Part shown: piece by piece, positions 6,959 through 14,410 of the stretch | Layout: each line of letters opens with the position of its first letter | Numbering within the stretch: position 1 is the stretch's first letter | Assembly (NCBI GenBank): GCA_964472545.1 | Contig: CAYYNP010000247.1 | Coordinates: forward strand, 1-14,889 | Reading direction: 5' to 3' | Length of the DNA stretch: 14,889 nucleotides | DNA from: CAYYNP01 sp964472545 | GTDB taxonomy: Bacteria; Planctomycetota; Planctomycetia; Pirellulales; Thermoguttaceae | Notes under the pieces: model-generated | The model's input: only the letters and a program-made list of their open reading frames with translations | Database searches by the model: none | Told to the model about the DNA's origin: nothing | Translations under genes and position numbers: made by a program

Positions 6959-8220
6959 GTGGAAACGGCAAACCGGGGAGGATCCTCGTGATCGGCGGCG
7001 GGATCAGCGGCATGACGGCGGCGATCGAGGCCGCGCAGGCCGGCTGCGAAGTGGTGCTGGTCGAGAAACGAGCTTACCTGGGCGGACGCGTGGCCCAGAT
7101 GAATCAGTACTTCCCCAAGCTCTGCCCGCCCAGTTGTGGCTTGGAGATCAACTTCCGCCGGTTGCGCACCAGTTCGCGCATCCGCTGCCTGACGCTCTCC
7201 GAGGTCGAGAAGGTCAGCGGTTCGCCGGGCAATTACCAGGTAACCGTCAACAAGCAGCCGCGGCGCGTGAACAACAAGTGCACCGCCTGCGGGGCTTGTG
7301 TCGAAGCCTGTCCGGTCGAGCGGCCCGACGAATACAACTGCGGCATGAGCAAGACCAAGGCCGTCTACCTGCCGTACGATATGGCCTATCCGGTGCAATA
7401 CGCCATCGACGGCGAGGTCTGCCCGGGAAGCGAGTGCGGCAAGTGTGTCGAGGCCTGTCCGTACGACGCCATCGAATTGGACATGCAGCCGGAGACGATC
7501 GAACTGAACGTCCAGGCCGTGGTCTGGGCCACCGGCTGGCAGCCGTACGACGCTGAGAAGATCGAGAATCTCGGCTTTGGCAAGTGCGAAAACGTGATCT
7601 CGAACCTGATGATGGAACGTCTGGCCTCGCCCGACGGTCCGACCGGCGGGAAGATCCAACGTCCCTCGGACGGGAAGCCGGTCGAGAGCATCGCGTTCGT
7701 GCAGTGTGCCGGCTCGCGCGACGACAACTACCTGAAACACTGCTCCGGCGTTTGCTGCATGGGGTCGCTGAAACAGACCCGCTACGTCCGCGAGCAATAC
7801 CCGGACGCCCAGATCAAGGTCTTCTACATCGACGTCCGCGCCCCCGGCCGGCTGGAGGATTTCTTCCAAGGCGTCGAAGAAGACGAGAAGGTCGACTTGA
7901 TCAAGGGCAAGGTGGCCAAGATCACCGAAGAGGGCGACGGCGATCTGACGGTCGAGGCCGAAGACACGCTATCGGGCGACCGCGTCAGCGAGAAGGTGAA
8001 CATGGTCGTGTTGGCCACGGGCATCGTTCCGGAAGACGCGGGCGAAACGATCGAACTCGACGAAGGTCTACAGAGAGACGAGCACGGGTTTATCACGGGC
8101 GATCAGGCCCTGGACGGTTTGCTCGGCGCGGGCTGCGCCAAGCGTCCGGTCGACGTAGCGGCGAGCGTTCGCGATGCCACCGGCGTTGCCTTGAAGGCCC
8201 TACAGAGCTGCATGGAATAG
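6955..8220 (+). CDS. qmoA: QmoA, HdrA-like flavoprotein of Qmo complex
   Basis: QmoA is a cytoplasmic subunit of the quinone-interacting membrane-bound oxidoreductase that exchanges electrons between AprAB and the quinone pool. The 421-residue protein has an N-terminal FAD motif, GGGISGMTAA (14-23), the family signature YFPKLCPPSCGLEI (52-65), and a second flavin-contact region, VVLATGIVP (351-359). FVQCAGSRD (248-256) and CSGVCCMGSLKQ (263-274) are typical of HdrA/Qmo proteins. Two full 4Fe-4S motifs are present: C109, C112, C115 and C119 (CTACGACVEACP), and C156, C161, C164 and C168 (CPGSECGKCVEACP). The ATG at 6955 is preferred to an in-frame extension from 6820 because GAGG lies 8 bases upstream and the FAD motif then begins near the N-terminus. 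qmoB follows after 4 bases. Its core is clearly paralogous to QmoB. Confidence 0.95.
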   Translation: MSGNGKPGRILVIGGGISGMTAAIEAAQAGCEVVLVEKRAYLGGRVAQMNQYFPKLCPPSCGLEINFRRLRTSSRIRCLTLSEVEKVSGSPGNYQVTVNKQPRRVNNKCTACGACVEACPVERPDEYNCGMSKTKAVYLPYDMAYPVQYAIDGEVCPGSECGKCVEACPYDAIELDMQPETIELNVQAVVWATGWQPYDAEKIENLGFGKCENVISNLMMERLASPDGPTGGKIQRPSDGKPVESIAFVQCAGSRDDNYLKHCSGVCCMGSLKQTRYVREQYPDAQIKVFYIDVRAPGRLEDFFQGVEEDEKVDLIKGKVAKITEEGDGDLTVEAEDTLSGDRVSEKVNMVVLATGIVPEDAGETIELDEGLQRDEHGFITGDQALDGLLGAGCAKRPVDVAASVRDATGVALKALQSCME

Positions 8221-8224
8221 GCCT

Positions 8225-10474
8225 ATGGATACCACAGAAAAGAAGATCGCGGTTTGCATTTGCCAGGGTTGCGACATCGGCAAGTCGCTCGACGTCGAAG
8301 CCTTGGAGAAACTGGCCGACGAATGCGGCGCCGACGTCTGTCTGAAGCACGACGTGCTCTGCGGCGACGACGGCGTAGAGATGATCAAGAAGGAGATCGC
8401 CGACGGCGCCAACACCGTCGTCGTCTGCGGCTGCTCCCCGCGCTTCAACGCCGATACGTTCACCTTCGAGGGCGTGTTGACCGATCGGGTGAACATGCGG
8501 GAGATGGTCGTTTGGAGCCATCCGCCGAACGACGAAGACACGCAGATGGCCGCCGAGGACTACTTGCGAATGGGCATGGCCCGGGCGAAGAGGGCCGCCG
8601 TGCCGACGCCCTTCGAGACCGAGATCGACAAGACGATCATGGTCGTCGGCGGCGGGCAGACGGGCATCCACACGGCATTGGAAGTCGCCAAGGCGGGCTA
8701 CGATGCGGTGATCGTCGAGAAAGAGGCCCACTTGGGCGGCCGGTTGGGCGGCTTCTCGAAGCTGTTTCCCAAGAAACCCCCGTATCGCGACGCCGAGCCG
8801 GTCGATATCGCGGACCGCGTCGGCGAGATCGAACAGAACGACCGGATCAAGGTACATCTCGGCGCAACGATCGAGTCGATCAACGGCCAGCCGGGCCAGT
8901 TCGACGTGACCGTGAAGTCCAACGGCGACTCGTCTGAGTTCCGCGTCGGTGCCATCGTGCAGGCGACCGGCTGGAAGCCGTACGACGCGTCGAAGCTCGA
9001 TCATCTCGGCTCCGGCTGCGACAACGTGATCACCAACGTCGAGATGGAAGAGATGATCGCCAAGGGCGCGATCACCCGGCCGTCGGACGGCAAGCCGGCC
9101 AAGCGAATTGCGTTTATCCAGTGTGCCGGTTCCCGGGATAAGGACCACCTGCCGTACTGCTCGGCCGTCTGCTGCCGGGTGTCGTTGAAACAGGCCCTGC
9201 TGGCGCGAGAACTCGACCCCGAATCGCAAGCATTCGTGCTCTACAAGGACATCCGCGCCCCGGGCCAATACGAAGACTACTATCGCCGGGCTCAGGAAGA
9301 CGCCGAGATCTTCTTCACCAAGGGCGACGTTCAGTCGGTGGAAGAGGCCGGCAGCGACCTGAAGGTCAACGTCGACCAGACGCTGATCGGCGAGAAGATC
9401 GCCATTGAGGCCGACCTGGTCGTACTGGCCACCGGCATGGTGCCGCAAGCGGCCGACGGTGAGGCGATTCGTCAGCTTCGCGACGCTCAAGGCGTGATCG
9501 AGAAGGGCGAAGAGGGCGCACAGCTCGAGATGGCCAAAGAGACGGTCGAGAAGCTGGCAGACTACGAAGGCACGGAGATTCTCAACCTCGGCTACCGGCA
9601 AGGGCCGGACCTGCCGATGCTGAAGTACGACTTCCCGGATTCGCACTTCATCTGCTTCCCGTATGAGACTCGGCGTACTGGTGTTTACGTGGCAGGCACC
9701 GTCCGTGCGCCGAACGACGCCGACGGCTGCCGCGAAGACGCGGCCGGGGCGGCGATCAAGGCGATCCAGTGCGTTGAAAGCGCCACGCGCGGTGCGGCGG
9801 TCCATCCCCGCTGGGACGACGAATCCTGGCCGGACTTTGCCCTGCAGCGCTGCACCCAATGCAAGCGTTGTACGGAAGAGTGCCCCTTCGGCACCCTCGA
9901 CGAAGACGAGAAGGGCACACCGGAGCCGAACCTCACGCGTTGCCGCCGCTGCGGTATCTGCATGGGAGCCTGCCCGGAGCGGATCGTCTCGTTCGCCGAC
10001 TACTCGGTGGAGATCGTCTCGCAGATGATCAAGTCGATCGAGGTGCCCGATGAATACGACGAGAAGCCGCGGCTGTTGGGCCTGCTCTGTGAGAACGACG
10101 CCTACCCGGCGCTCGACGTGGCCGGCTTGAAGCGGATGCAACACAGCGCGTGGATCCGGTTTATCCCGGTGCGGTGCTTGGGTGCGGTGAACGTGGTTTG
10201 GGTGGCCGACGCCCTGTCGCGAGGCTACGACGGCATCCTGATGGTCGGCTGCAAGTCGGGCGACGACTACCAGTGCCACTTCATCCGCGGTAGCGAACTG
10301 ATGGGCACCCGGGGCGACAACATCCGCGAGAAGCTCAACCAGCTTGCGTTGGAAGAGGAGCGCGTGCGGGTCGAGCAGATCTCGATCGCAGACTATGAAA
10401 AGCTGCCGCAGATCGTCAACGAATTCGCGGAAGAAATCGAAGAAATCGGCATGAACCCGTTCAAAGGGTTTTAG
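8225..10474 (+). CDS. qmoB: QmoB, HdrA-like flavoprotein with Fe-S and MvhD-like domains
   Basis: QmoB is the second HdrA-like subunit of the cytoplasmic part of Qmo. The 749 residues are arranged as follows. An N-terminal Cys-containing domain has AVCICQGCDIG (9-19) and VVCGCSPRFN (66-75). The FAD domain has VGGGQTGIHTA (141-151), a core shared with QmoA (RPSDGKP, IQCAGSRD, CCRVSLKQ at about 285-323) and VVLATGMVP (399-407). Two 4Fe-4S motifs are C543, C546, C549 and C553, and C573, C576, C579 and C583. The C-terminal MvhD-like domain (about 615-749) has C622, C651, C676 and C684, which could hold a 2Fe-2S cluster as in MvhD. Known Qmo work places the QmoA/B module as the contact to AprAB. 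The start lies 4 bases after qmoA; no strong ribosome-binding site is seen, so coupling is likely. Confidence 0.96.
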   Translation: MDTTEKKIAVCICQGCDIGKSLDVEALEKLADECGADVCLKHDVLCGDDGVEMIKKEIADGANTVVVCGCSPRFNADTFTFEGVLTDRVNMREMVVWSHPPNDEDTQMAAEDYLRMGMARAKRAAVPTPFETEIDKTIMVVGGGQTGIHTALEVAKAGYDAVIVEKEAHLGGRLGGFSKLFPKKPPYRDAEPVDIADRVGEIEQNDRIKVHLGATIESINGQPGQFDVTVKSNGDSSEFRVGAIVQATGWKPYDASKLDHLGSGCDNVITNVEMEEMIAKGAITRPSDGKPAKRIAFIQCAGSRDKDHLPYCSAVCCRVSLKQALLARELDPESQAFVLYKDIRAPGQYEDYYRRAQEDAEIFFTKGDVQSVEEAGSDLKVNVDQTLIGEKIAIEADLVVLATGMVPQAADGEAIRQLRDAQGVIEKGEEGAQLEMAKETVEKLADYEGTEILNLGYRQGPDLPMLKYDFPDSHFICFPYETRRTGVYVAGTVRAPNDADGCREDAAGAAIKAIQCVESATRGAAVHPRWDDESWPDFALQRCTQCKRCTEECPFGTLDEDEKGTPEPNLTRCRRCGICMGACPERIVSFADYSVEIVSQMIKSIEVPDEYDEKPRLLGLLCENDAYPALDVAGLKRMQHSAWIRFIPVRCLGAVNVVWVADALSRGYDGILMVGCKSGDDYQCHFIRGSELMGTRGDNIREKLNQLALEEERVRVEQISIADYEKLPQIVNEFAEEIEEIGMNPFKGF

Positions 10475-10492
10475 TTAGGGTTTCAGCTAATC

Positions 10493-11812
10493 ATGACGGC
10501 CCCCGATACCATAAGACCGGACCGAGAGTTTCTTCACCGCATGCTCAACTCGGGCGGCGGAGACCTGAAGCAGTGTTACCAGTGCGCCACCTGTTCGGTG
10601 GTCTGCGAGCTCTCCGGCGACGACAAGCCGTTTCCGCGCAAGGAGATGATCGCGGCCCAGTGGGGACTGAAGGACCGGCTGGTGGCCGATCCGGACGTCT
10701 GGCTCTGCCACCAGTGCGACGACTGCTCGACGCACTGTCCCCGCGGCGCCCACCCCGGCGACGTGATGGCGGCCATCCGGCGGGAAAGCGTGATCCAGCA
10801 TTCGGTGCCCGGGTTTTTGGGCCGCTGGATGAACGAGTTGAAGTACCTGCCGGTGCTGTTGGCGATTCCGGTCGTACTGCTGGGGCTGCTGGTGCTGGCC
10901 CCGATCCAAGACCGTCCGGCTGTCACCGAGCACGCCCGAATCACTTACGCCTGTTGGAGCGAATTGCCGCAGTGGGCGCTGATCATCTTCTTTACGGTCT
11001 TCAGCGGTTTGGCGGCGGTGGCGATGATCGCCGGCGTGATACGGTTTTGGAGTGCCATGAAGGCGGCCGACACAAGCGGCCGGACGCCGGTCAAGGGCGT
11101 CTGGCCGAGCCTCACCTCGGTGCTCAAGGGGATCTTCCTACACAACCACTTCAACACCTGCGGGACCGATCGTTCGCGGTCGCTCTCGCACATGTGCGTC
11201 TTCTACGGTTTCCTGGCGCTGACGGCAGTGGCCGTGTGGGTGGTGTTCGTGGTGGTTACCGCCCCGTTCAATCCGCTCTTGCCCGATGGGATGATCTATC
11301 CGTTTAGCGTCTTCGACCCGTGGCGGATCTTGGCCAACGTGGCTGCGGTGGCGGTGATCGGTGGATGCTTGTGGATGATCTGGGAGCGGCTGAAGAAGCA
11401 GAAAGAGGGCGGTTCGACGACTTACGCCGACTGGTACCTGCTGGGTGCCATACTGTTGGTGGTCGTCAGTGGGCTGGCGGCCGAAGTGCTGCACCTGGCC
11501 CGGTTGGAGCCGCATCGGCTGTTTGCCTATTTCGGCCACTTGGTGCTGGTGTTTTCCCTGTTGATGTACTTGCCGTACAGCAAGCTGGCCCACGTGGTCT
11601 ATCGCACGACGGCGATGGTCTACGCCGAACATACGGGCCGGGCGTTTGGCGCGTCGCCGACCGCGACGGTTCCGGCGTCCCAAACTGCGGCCCCCGCAAA
11701 AGCGGCCGCCGAAGCGGAGAGGCCCGAGGAGAGTAAGACCGAACAGAGCAGCGACACGAAAGAGGACGGCGACGCCAAGCAAAGCGACGCCGAAGAGAGC
11801 AACCCGACGTAG
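10493..11812 (+). CDS. qmoC: QmoC, membrane cytochrome b / Fe-S subunit
   Basis: QmoC anchors Qmo in the membrane and carries the quinone site. The 439 residues begin with an HdrC-like Fe-S domain with two 4Fe-4S motifs: C28, C31, C34 and C38 (CYQCATCSVVC), and C72, C75, C78 and C82 (CHQCDDCSTHC). An HdrE/NarI-like membrane domain follows, with about six helices near 118-138, 161-186, 232-257, 278-297, 313-336 and 343-368. Histidines in or near helices (H217, H219, H233, H334, H349, H367) are candidate heme b ligands. The last 55 or so residues (about 384-439) are a low-complexity tail rich in A, P, E, S, D and K. I do not recall this from characterised QmoC proteins. The gene starts 18 bases after qmoB, and dsrJ follows after 64 bases. 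Confidence 0.95.
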   Translation: MTAPDTIRPDREFLHRMLNSGGGDLKQCYQCATCSVVCELSGDDKPFPRKEMIAAQWGLKDRLVADPDVWLCHQCDDCSTHCPRGAHPGDVMAAIRRESVIQHSVPGFLGRWMNELKYLPVLLAIPVVLLGLLVLAPIQDRPAVTEHARITYACWSELPQWALIIFFTVFSGLAAVAMIAGVIRFWSAMKAADTSGRTPVKGVWPSLTSVLKGIFLHNHFNTCGTDRSRSLSHMCVFYGFLALTAVAVWVVFVVVTAPFNPLLPDGMIYPFSVFDPWRILANVAAVAVIGGCLWMIWERLKKQKEGGSTTYADWYLLGAILLVVVSGLAAEVLHLARLEPHRLFAYFGHLVLVFSLLMYLPYSKLAHVVYRTTAMVYAEHTGRAFGASPTATVPASQTAAPAKAAAEAERPEESKTEQSSDTKEDGDAKQSDAEESNPT

Positions 11813-11876
11813 TTACGAACCACACCCCTTCTTCACTCAGCCACCCCCTGCGGCGGCACAAGAGTGGAGGACACAT

Positions 11877-12263
11877 ATGATATCGAACAAGACGATCGTG
11901 GCGATTGCCGTGGTGATGATGCTGTTGCCTCTGGTTTACAGCGTGGTGCGGCCGGCCTTCTCGCAGTATTCCGACGAGACGCCGTTCTTGGAGTTGCCCG
12001 AGGGGATGGACGAGTGTCTGCCGGAGTTCGAGTTGCCTGAGGGAGTAACGCAAGACAAGACGACCTACATGCGTTATCACCACATGCACCTGCTCAAAGA
12101 CATCCGCGACCAGGCGGTCCGCGATCCGGCCGGCAAACGCAAGCGGCGCGACATCGGCCTGCGAAGTTGCAGTAAGTGCCACACCAGCCAAGAGAACTTC
12201 TGCAACCGGTGTCACGAGGCGGTGAACCTGTATTTGAAGTGCTTCGAGTGTCACGACTACTAG
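11877..12263 (+). CDS. dsrJ: DsrJ, triheme cytochrome c
   Basis: DsrJ is the periplasmic triheme cytochrome of the DsrMKJOP complex. This 128-residue protein has an N-terminal hydrophobic segment (about 5-23), a signal or membrane anchor that would place the rest outside the cytoplasm. Three CxxCH heme sites are C98-C101-H102 (CSKCH), C109-C112-H113 (CNRCH) and C122-C125-H126 (CFECH). A separate cysteine, C47 in DECLPE, is in the position of the distal cysteine heme ligand described for Allochromatium DsrJ. M65 and H68/H69/M70 in TYMRYHHM match the conserved block with other axial ligands. The ATG at 11877 follows GTGGAGG closely; the longer in-frame extension from 11646 overlaps qmoC and is rejected. 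It lies directly between qmoC and dsrO, where dsrM and dsrK would normally precede it. Confidence 0.93.
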   Translation: MISNKTIVAIAVVMMLLPLVYSVVRPAFSQYSDETPFLELPEGMDECLPEFELPEGVTQDKTTYMRYHHMHLLKDIRDQAVRDPAGKRKRRDIGLRSCSKCHTSQENFCNRCHEAVNLYLKCFECHDY

Positions 12264-12332
12264 ACGTCGGCTGCCAAGCAAACCCAAGCACGACGACAAC
12301 CGGCGGCGACAACGCTTAAGGCGAGGAGAACG

Positions 12333-13121
12333 ATGGACAGAAGGGAGTTCCTCAAGACCGGTGGCCTGCTATCGGCGGGGACTGCCGGCGCGTACGGCCT
12401 GCCCCTGCTGCCGGCCTGCCTCACCAGCGCCAAGAGCGATGCCCAGAGTGAGTCATCCGACGCGCCGCGCTGGGCGATGGTGATCGATCTGCGCAAGTGC
12501 CAGGCCGCGGGCGAGTGTACCGCTTGTACGGAAGCTTGCCGCACGGAGATGAACGCGGCCTTCCACGAAGACGAGCGCTGGGACGTACACCTGATTCGCA
12601 AGGTGAAGATCCGGCGGACCGAACCGGTCAAATCGGCGGAGAAGCCGATGTTGCTGTTGTGCAACCATTGCGAGAATCCGCCGTGTGCGCAGGCGTGCCC
12701 CGTGCAGGCGACCTACCGGCGCGAAGACGGGATCGTGATCGTCGACGGCCACCGCTGTATCGGCTGCCGCTATTGCATGATCGCCTGCCCGTACAACGCC
12801 CGGTTCTACAACTACAAACATAACGAGCACGCCTCGAAAGAGGGCTACACGCGGCGCTGTCACGGGGTGCCGGAGTCGTGTACGTTCTGTGCGCACTTGC
12901 TGGACAGGGCGGCGGACGAAGGCAAAGACCCGGCGCTGGCCCCGGCGTGCGTCGACGCGTGCTTGAAGAAGAACGGCGAGGAAGGCCGGGCGATCTATTT
13001 CGGCGACGTCAACGACGAGACCAGCGACGTGGCACGCATGATCGCCGACCCGGGGAACTCCGTCAAAGCGCTTCGAGAAGATCTGGGCACACAACCACGA
13101 GTTTACTATATCGGCCTGTAG
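12333..13121 (+). CDS. dsrO: DsrO, periplasmic ferredoxin-like Fe-S protein
   Basis: DsrO is the periplasmic iron-sulfur subunit that links DsrJ to the membrane protein DsrP. The 262-residue protein begins with a twin-arginine motif (DRREFLKTGG, 2-11) and a hydrophobic stretch, so it should be exported folded by Tat. Sixteen cysteines fit four 4Fe-4S sites of the NrfC/PsrB type: C56, C62, C65, C69; C110, C113, C118, C122; C142, C145, C148, C152; and C183, C186, C206, C210. Ligands may be swapped between motifs, as is usual in this family. C29 follows LLPA and could be a lipobox cysteine, but the proline makes that weak. GGCGAGGAG precedes the start. It sits 69 bases after dsrJ and 24 bases before dsrP, a standard JOP order. 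Confidence 0.94.
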   Translation: MDRREFLKTGGLLSAGTAGAYGLPLLPACLTSAKSDAQSESSDAPRWAMVIDLRKCQAAGECTACTEACRTEMNAAFHEDERWDVHLIRKVKIRRTEPVKSAEKPMLLLCNHCENPPCAQACPVQATYRREDGIVIVDGHRCIGCRYCMIACPYNARFYNYKHNEHASKEGYTRRCHGVPESCTFCAHLLDRAADEGKDPALAPACVDACLKKNGEEGRAIYFGDVNDETSDVARMIADPGNSVKALREDLGTQPRVYYIGL

Positions 13122-13145
13122 GGTAGGTAACCGCGGGGAAACGGG

Positions 13146-14357
13146 ATGGACGTCAAGTTCCAAACAATCGAGGGGAAGTCCAAGCAGTTCTATCTGCTGT
13201 TGGGCTTCTTTGCGCTGATCATCCTGCCCGGGTTGATCGCCACGTATCTGATGTACCGCGACGGGCTGTATCTCTCCGGTATGACCAATCGGGTCCCGTG
13301 GGGCTTGCAGATCATCCTGGCGGTGTTCTACATCGGGCTTTCGGCCGGTTCATTGGTGATTTCGTCGTTGTACGGCGTGTTTGGAAAGCTCGAATACAAA
13401 CCGTTTGCGCGGATCGCGGTCTATCTCGCGTTTCTGTTGCTGGTCGGCGCTCTGATATCGATCCTTACCGACTTGGGGCGGCTGGGCAGCCTCACCAATT
13501 CGTTCTCGCATTTCAACTTCCTCTCGATGCTCTCGATCAACCCATTTTTGTACAACACGTACATGTTGATCTGCATCGTTTACCTCTGGGCGATGCTCAC
13601 CGAGCGCGACCTGATGGTCAAGATCATGGCCGTGGTGGCCGTGGTTTGGGCGATCGCCGTGCACAGCGGCACGGGGGCCATCTTCGGCTTCTCGCCCCGC
13701 GAACTCTACCAGTCGGCCTTGCTGCCGCCGAGCTTCATTTCCGCGGCTCTGTCGTCCGGCACGGCGATGATGATCCTGGTGATCCTGGGGTTGTTCAAGG
13801 CCACCGGCCGATCGCTGGACAAAGACCTGATCGTGCGGCTGGGCCTGTTGCTGGGCGTGTTTGTCTGCGTGGTGATGTACTTCATTTTCGTGGAGAACGC
13901 CTACCGCTGGTACCTGGCCGAGTCGACGCACGCGTCGTTGTACTTCCTATTCGACGGCGTCAACGCGGTAGTCTTCTGGGGCGGCATGATCCTGATCGGA
14001 TCGATCGCCCCGATCTGCGTGTTGTTCAATCCCAAGACGCGCAAGTCGATCCCCTGGATCGTCCTTGCTTCTGTGTTGGTGGTCTTCGGCGTGCTCTGCG
14101 AGCGGTTCCTGATCGTGATCCCGGGGCTCACCAACCCGCCGCACCTGCTGCCGGGGATGGAGATCATCGATTCGCCGATCGCCGAAGGGGCGGTGACTTA
14201 CTACGTCAGTATCTACGAAGGTTTCCAGGCCCTGGCGGTCGTGGGGATCATCGGTTTCCTATTTGTCGTGGGGCTGAGGTTCCTGCACCTGCTTCCTTCG
14301 GAAACGCAGGCCGCCGACCAAACTTCAACTGCCAAGGTACCCGCCACGTCGTCGTGA
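13146..14357 (+). CDS. dsrP: DsrP, NrfD-type integral membrane protein
   Basis: DsrP is the quinone-interacting membrane subunit of the DsrMKJOP complex, in the NrfD/PsrC family. The 403 residues give about ten membrane helices, near 15-37, 51-78, 86-108, 131-152, 157-178, 194-218, 230-250, 266-294, 302-325 and 355-380. Sequence blocks that I recall from DsrP are present: SGMTNRVPWG (44-53), GVFGKLEYKPFAR (77-89), SGTGAIFGF (174-182) and LLPGMEI (334-340). These support DsrP specifically rather than a generic NrfD protein. The C-terminus (about 385-403) is a short polar tail. The start follows GGGGAAACGGG. It is 24 bases from dsrO and 53 bases from sat, so it is probably in the same operon. 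Confidence 0.94.
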   Translation: MDVKFQTIEGKSKQFYLLLGFFALIILPGLIATYLMYRDGLYLSGMTNRVPWGLQIILAVFYIGLSAGSLVISSLYGVFGKLEYKPFARIAVYLAFLLLVGALISILTDLGRLGSLTNSFSHFNFLSMLSINPFLYNTYMLICIVYLWAMLTERDLMVKIMAVVAVVWAIAVHSGTGAIFGFSPRELYQSALLPPSFISAALSSGTAMMILVILGLFKATGRSLDKDLIVRLGLLLGVFVCVVMYFIFVENAYRWYLAESTHASLYFLFDGVNAVVFWGGMILIGSIAPICVLFNPKTRKSIPWIVLASVLVVFGVLCERFLIVIPGLTNPPHLLPGMEIIDSPIAEGAVTYYVSIYEGFQALAVVGIIGFLFVVGLRFLHLLPSETQAADQTSTAKVPATSS

Positions 14358-14410
14358 GCCGGGTTTCAGATACGGATCCATTACCCAACGAAAGAGAAAA
14401 GGAGAGTCAC

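Noticed and set aside
8093..10279. 728-codon - strand ORF antisense to qmoB
   Set aside because: Same reason: a codon-bias shadow of a certain gene with no recognisable protein features.
11646..11876. Longer DsrJ overlapping qmoC
   Set aside because: The extra residues are arginine- and proline-rich shadow sequence; the ATG at 11877 has GTGGAGG upstream and begins the expected hydrophobic leader.
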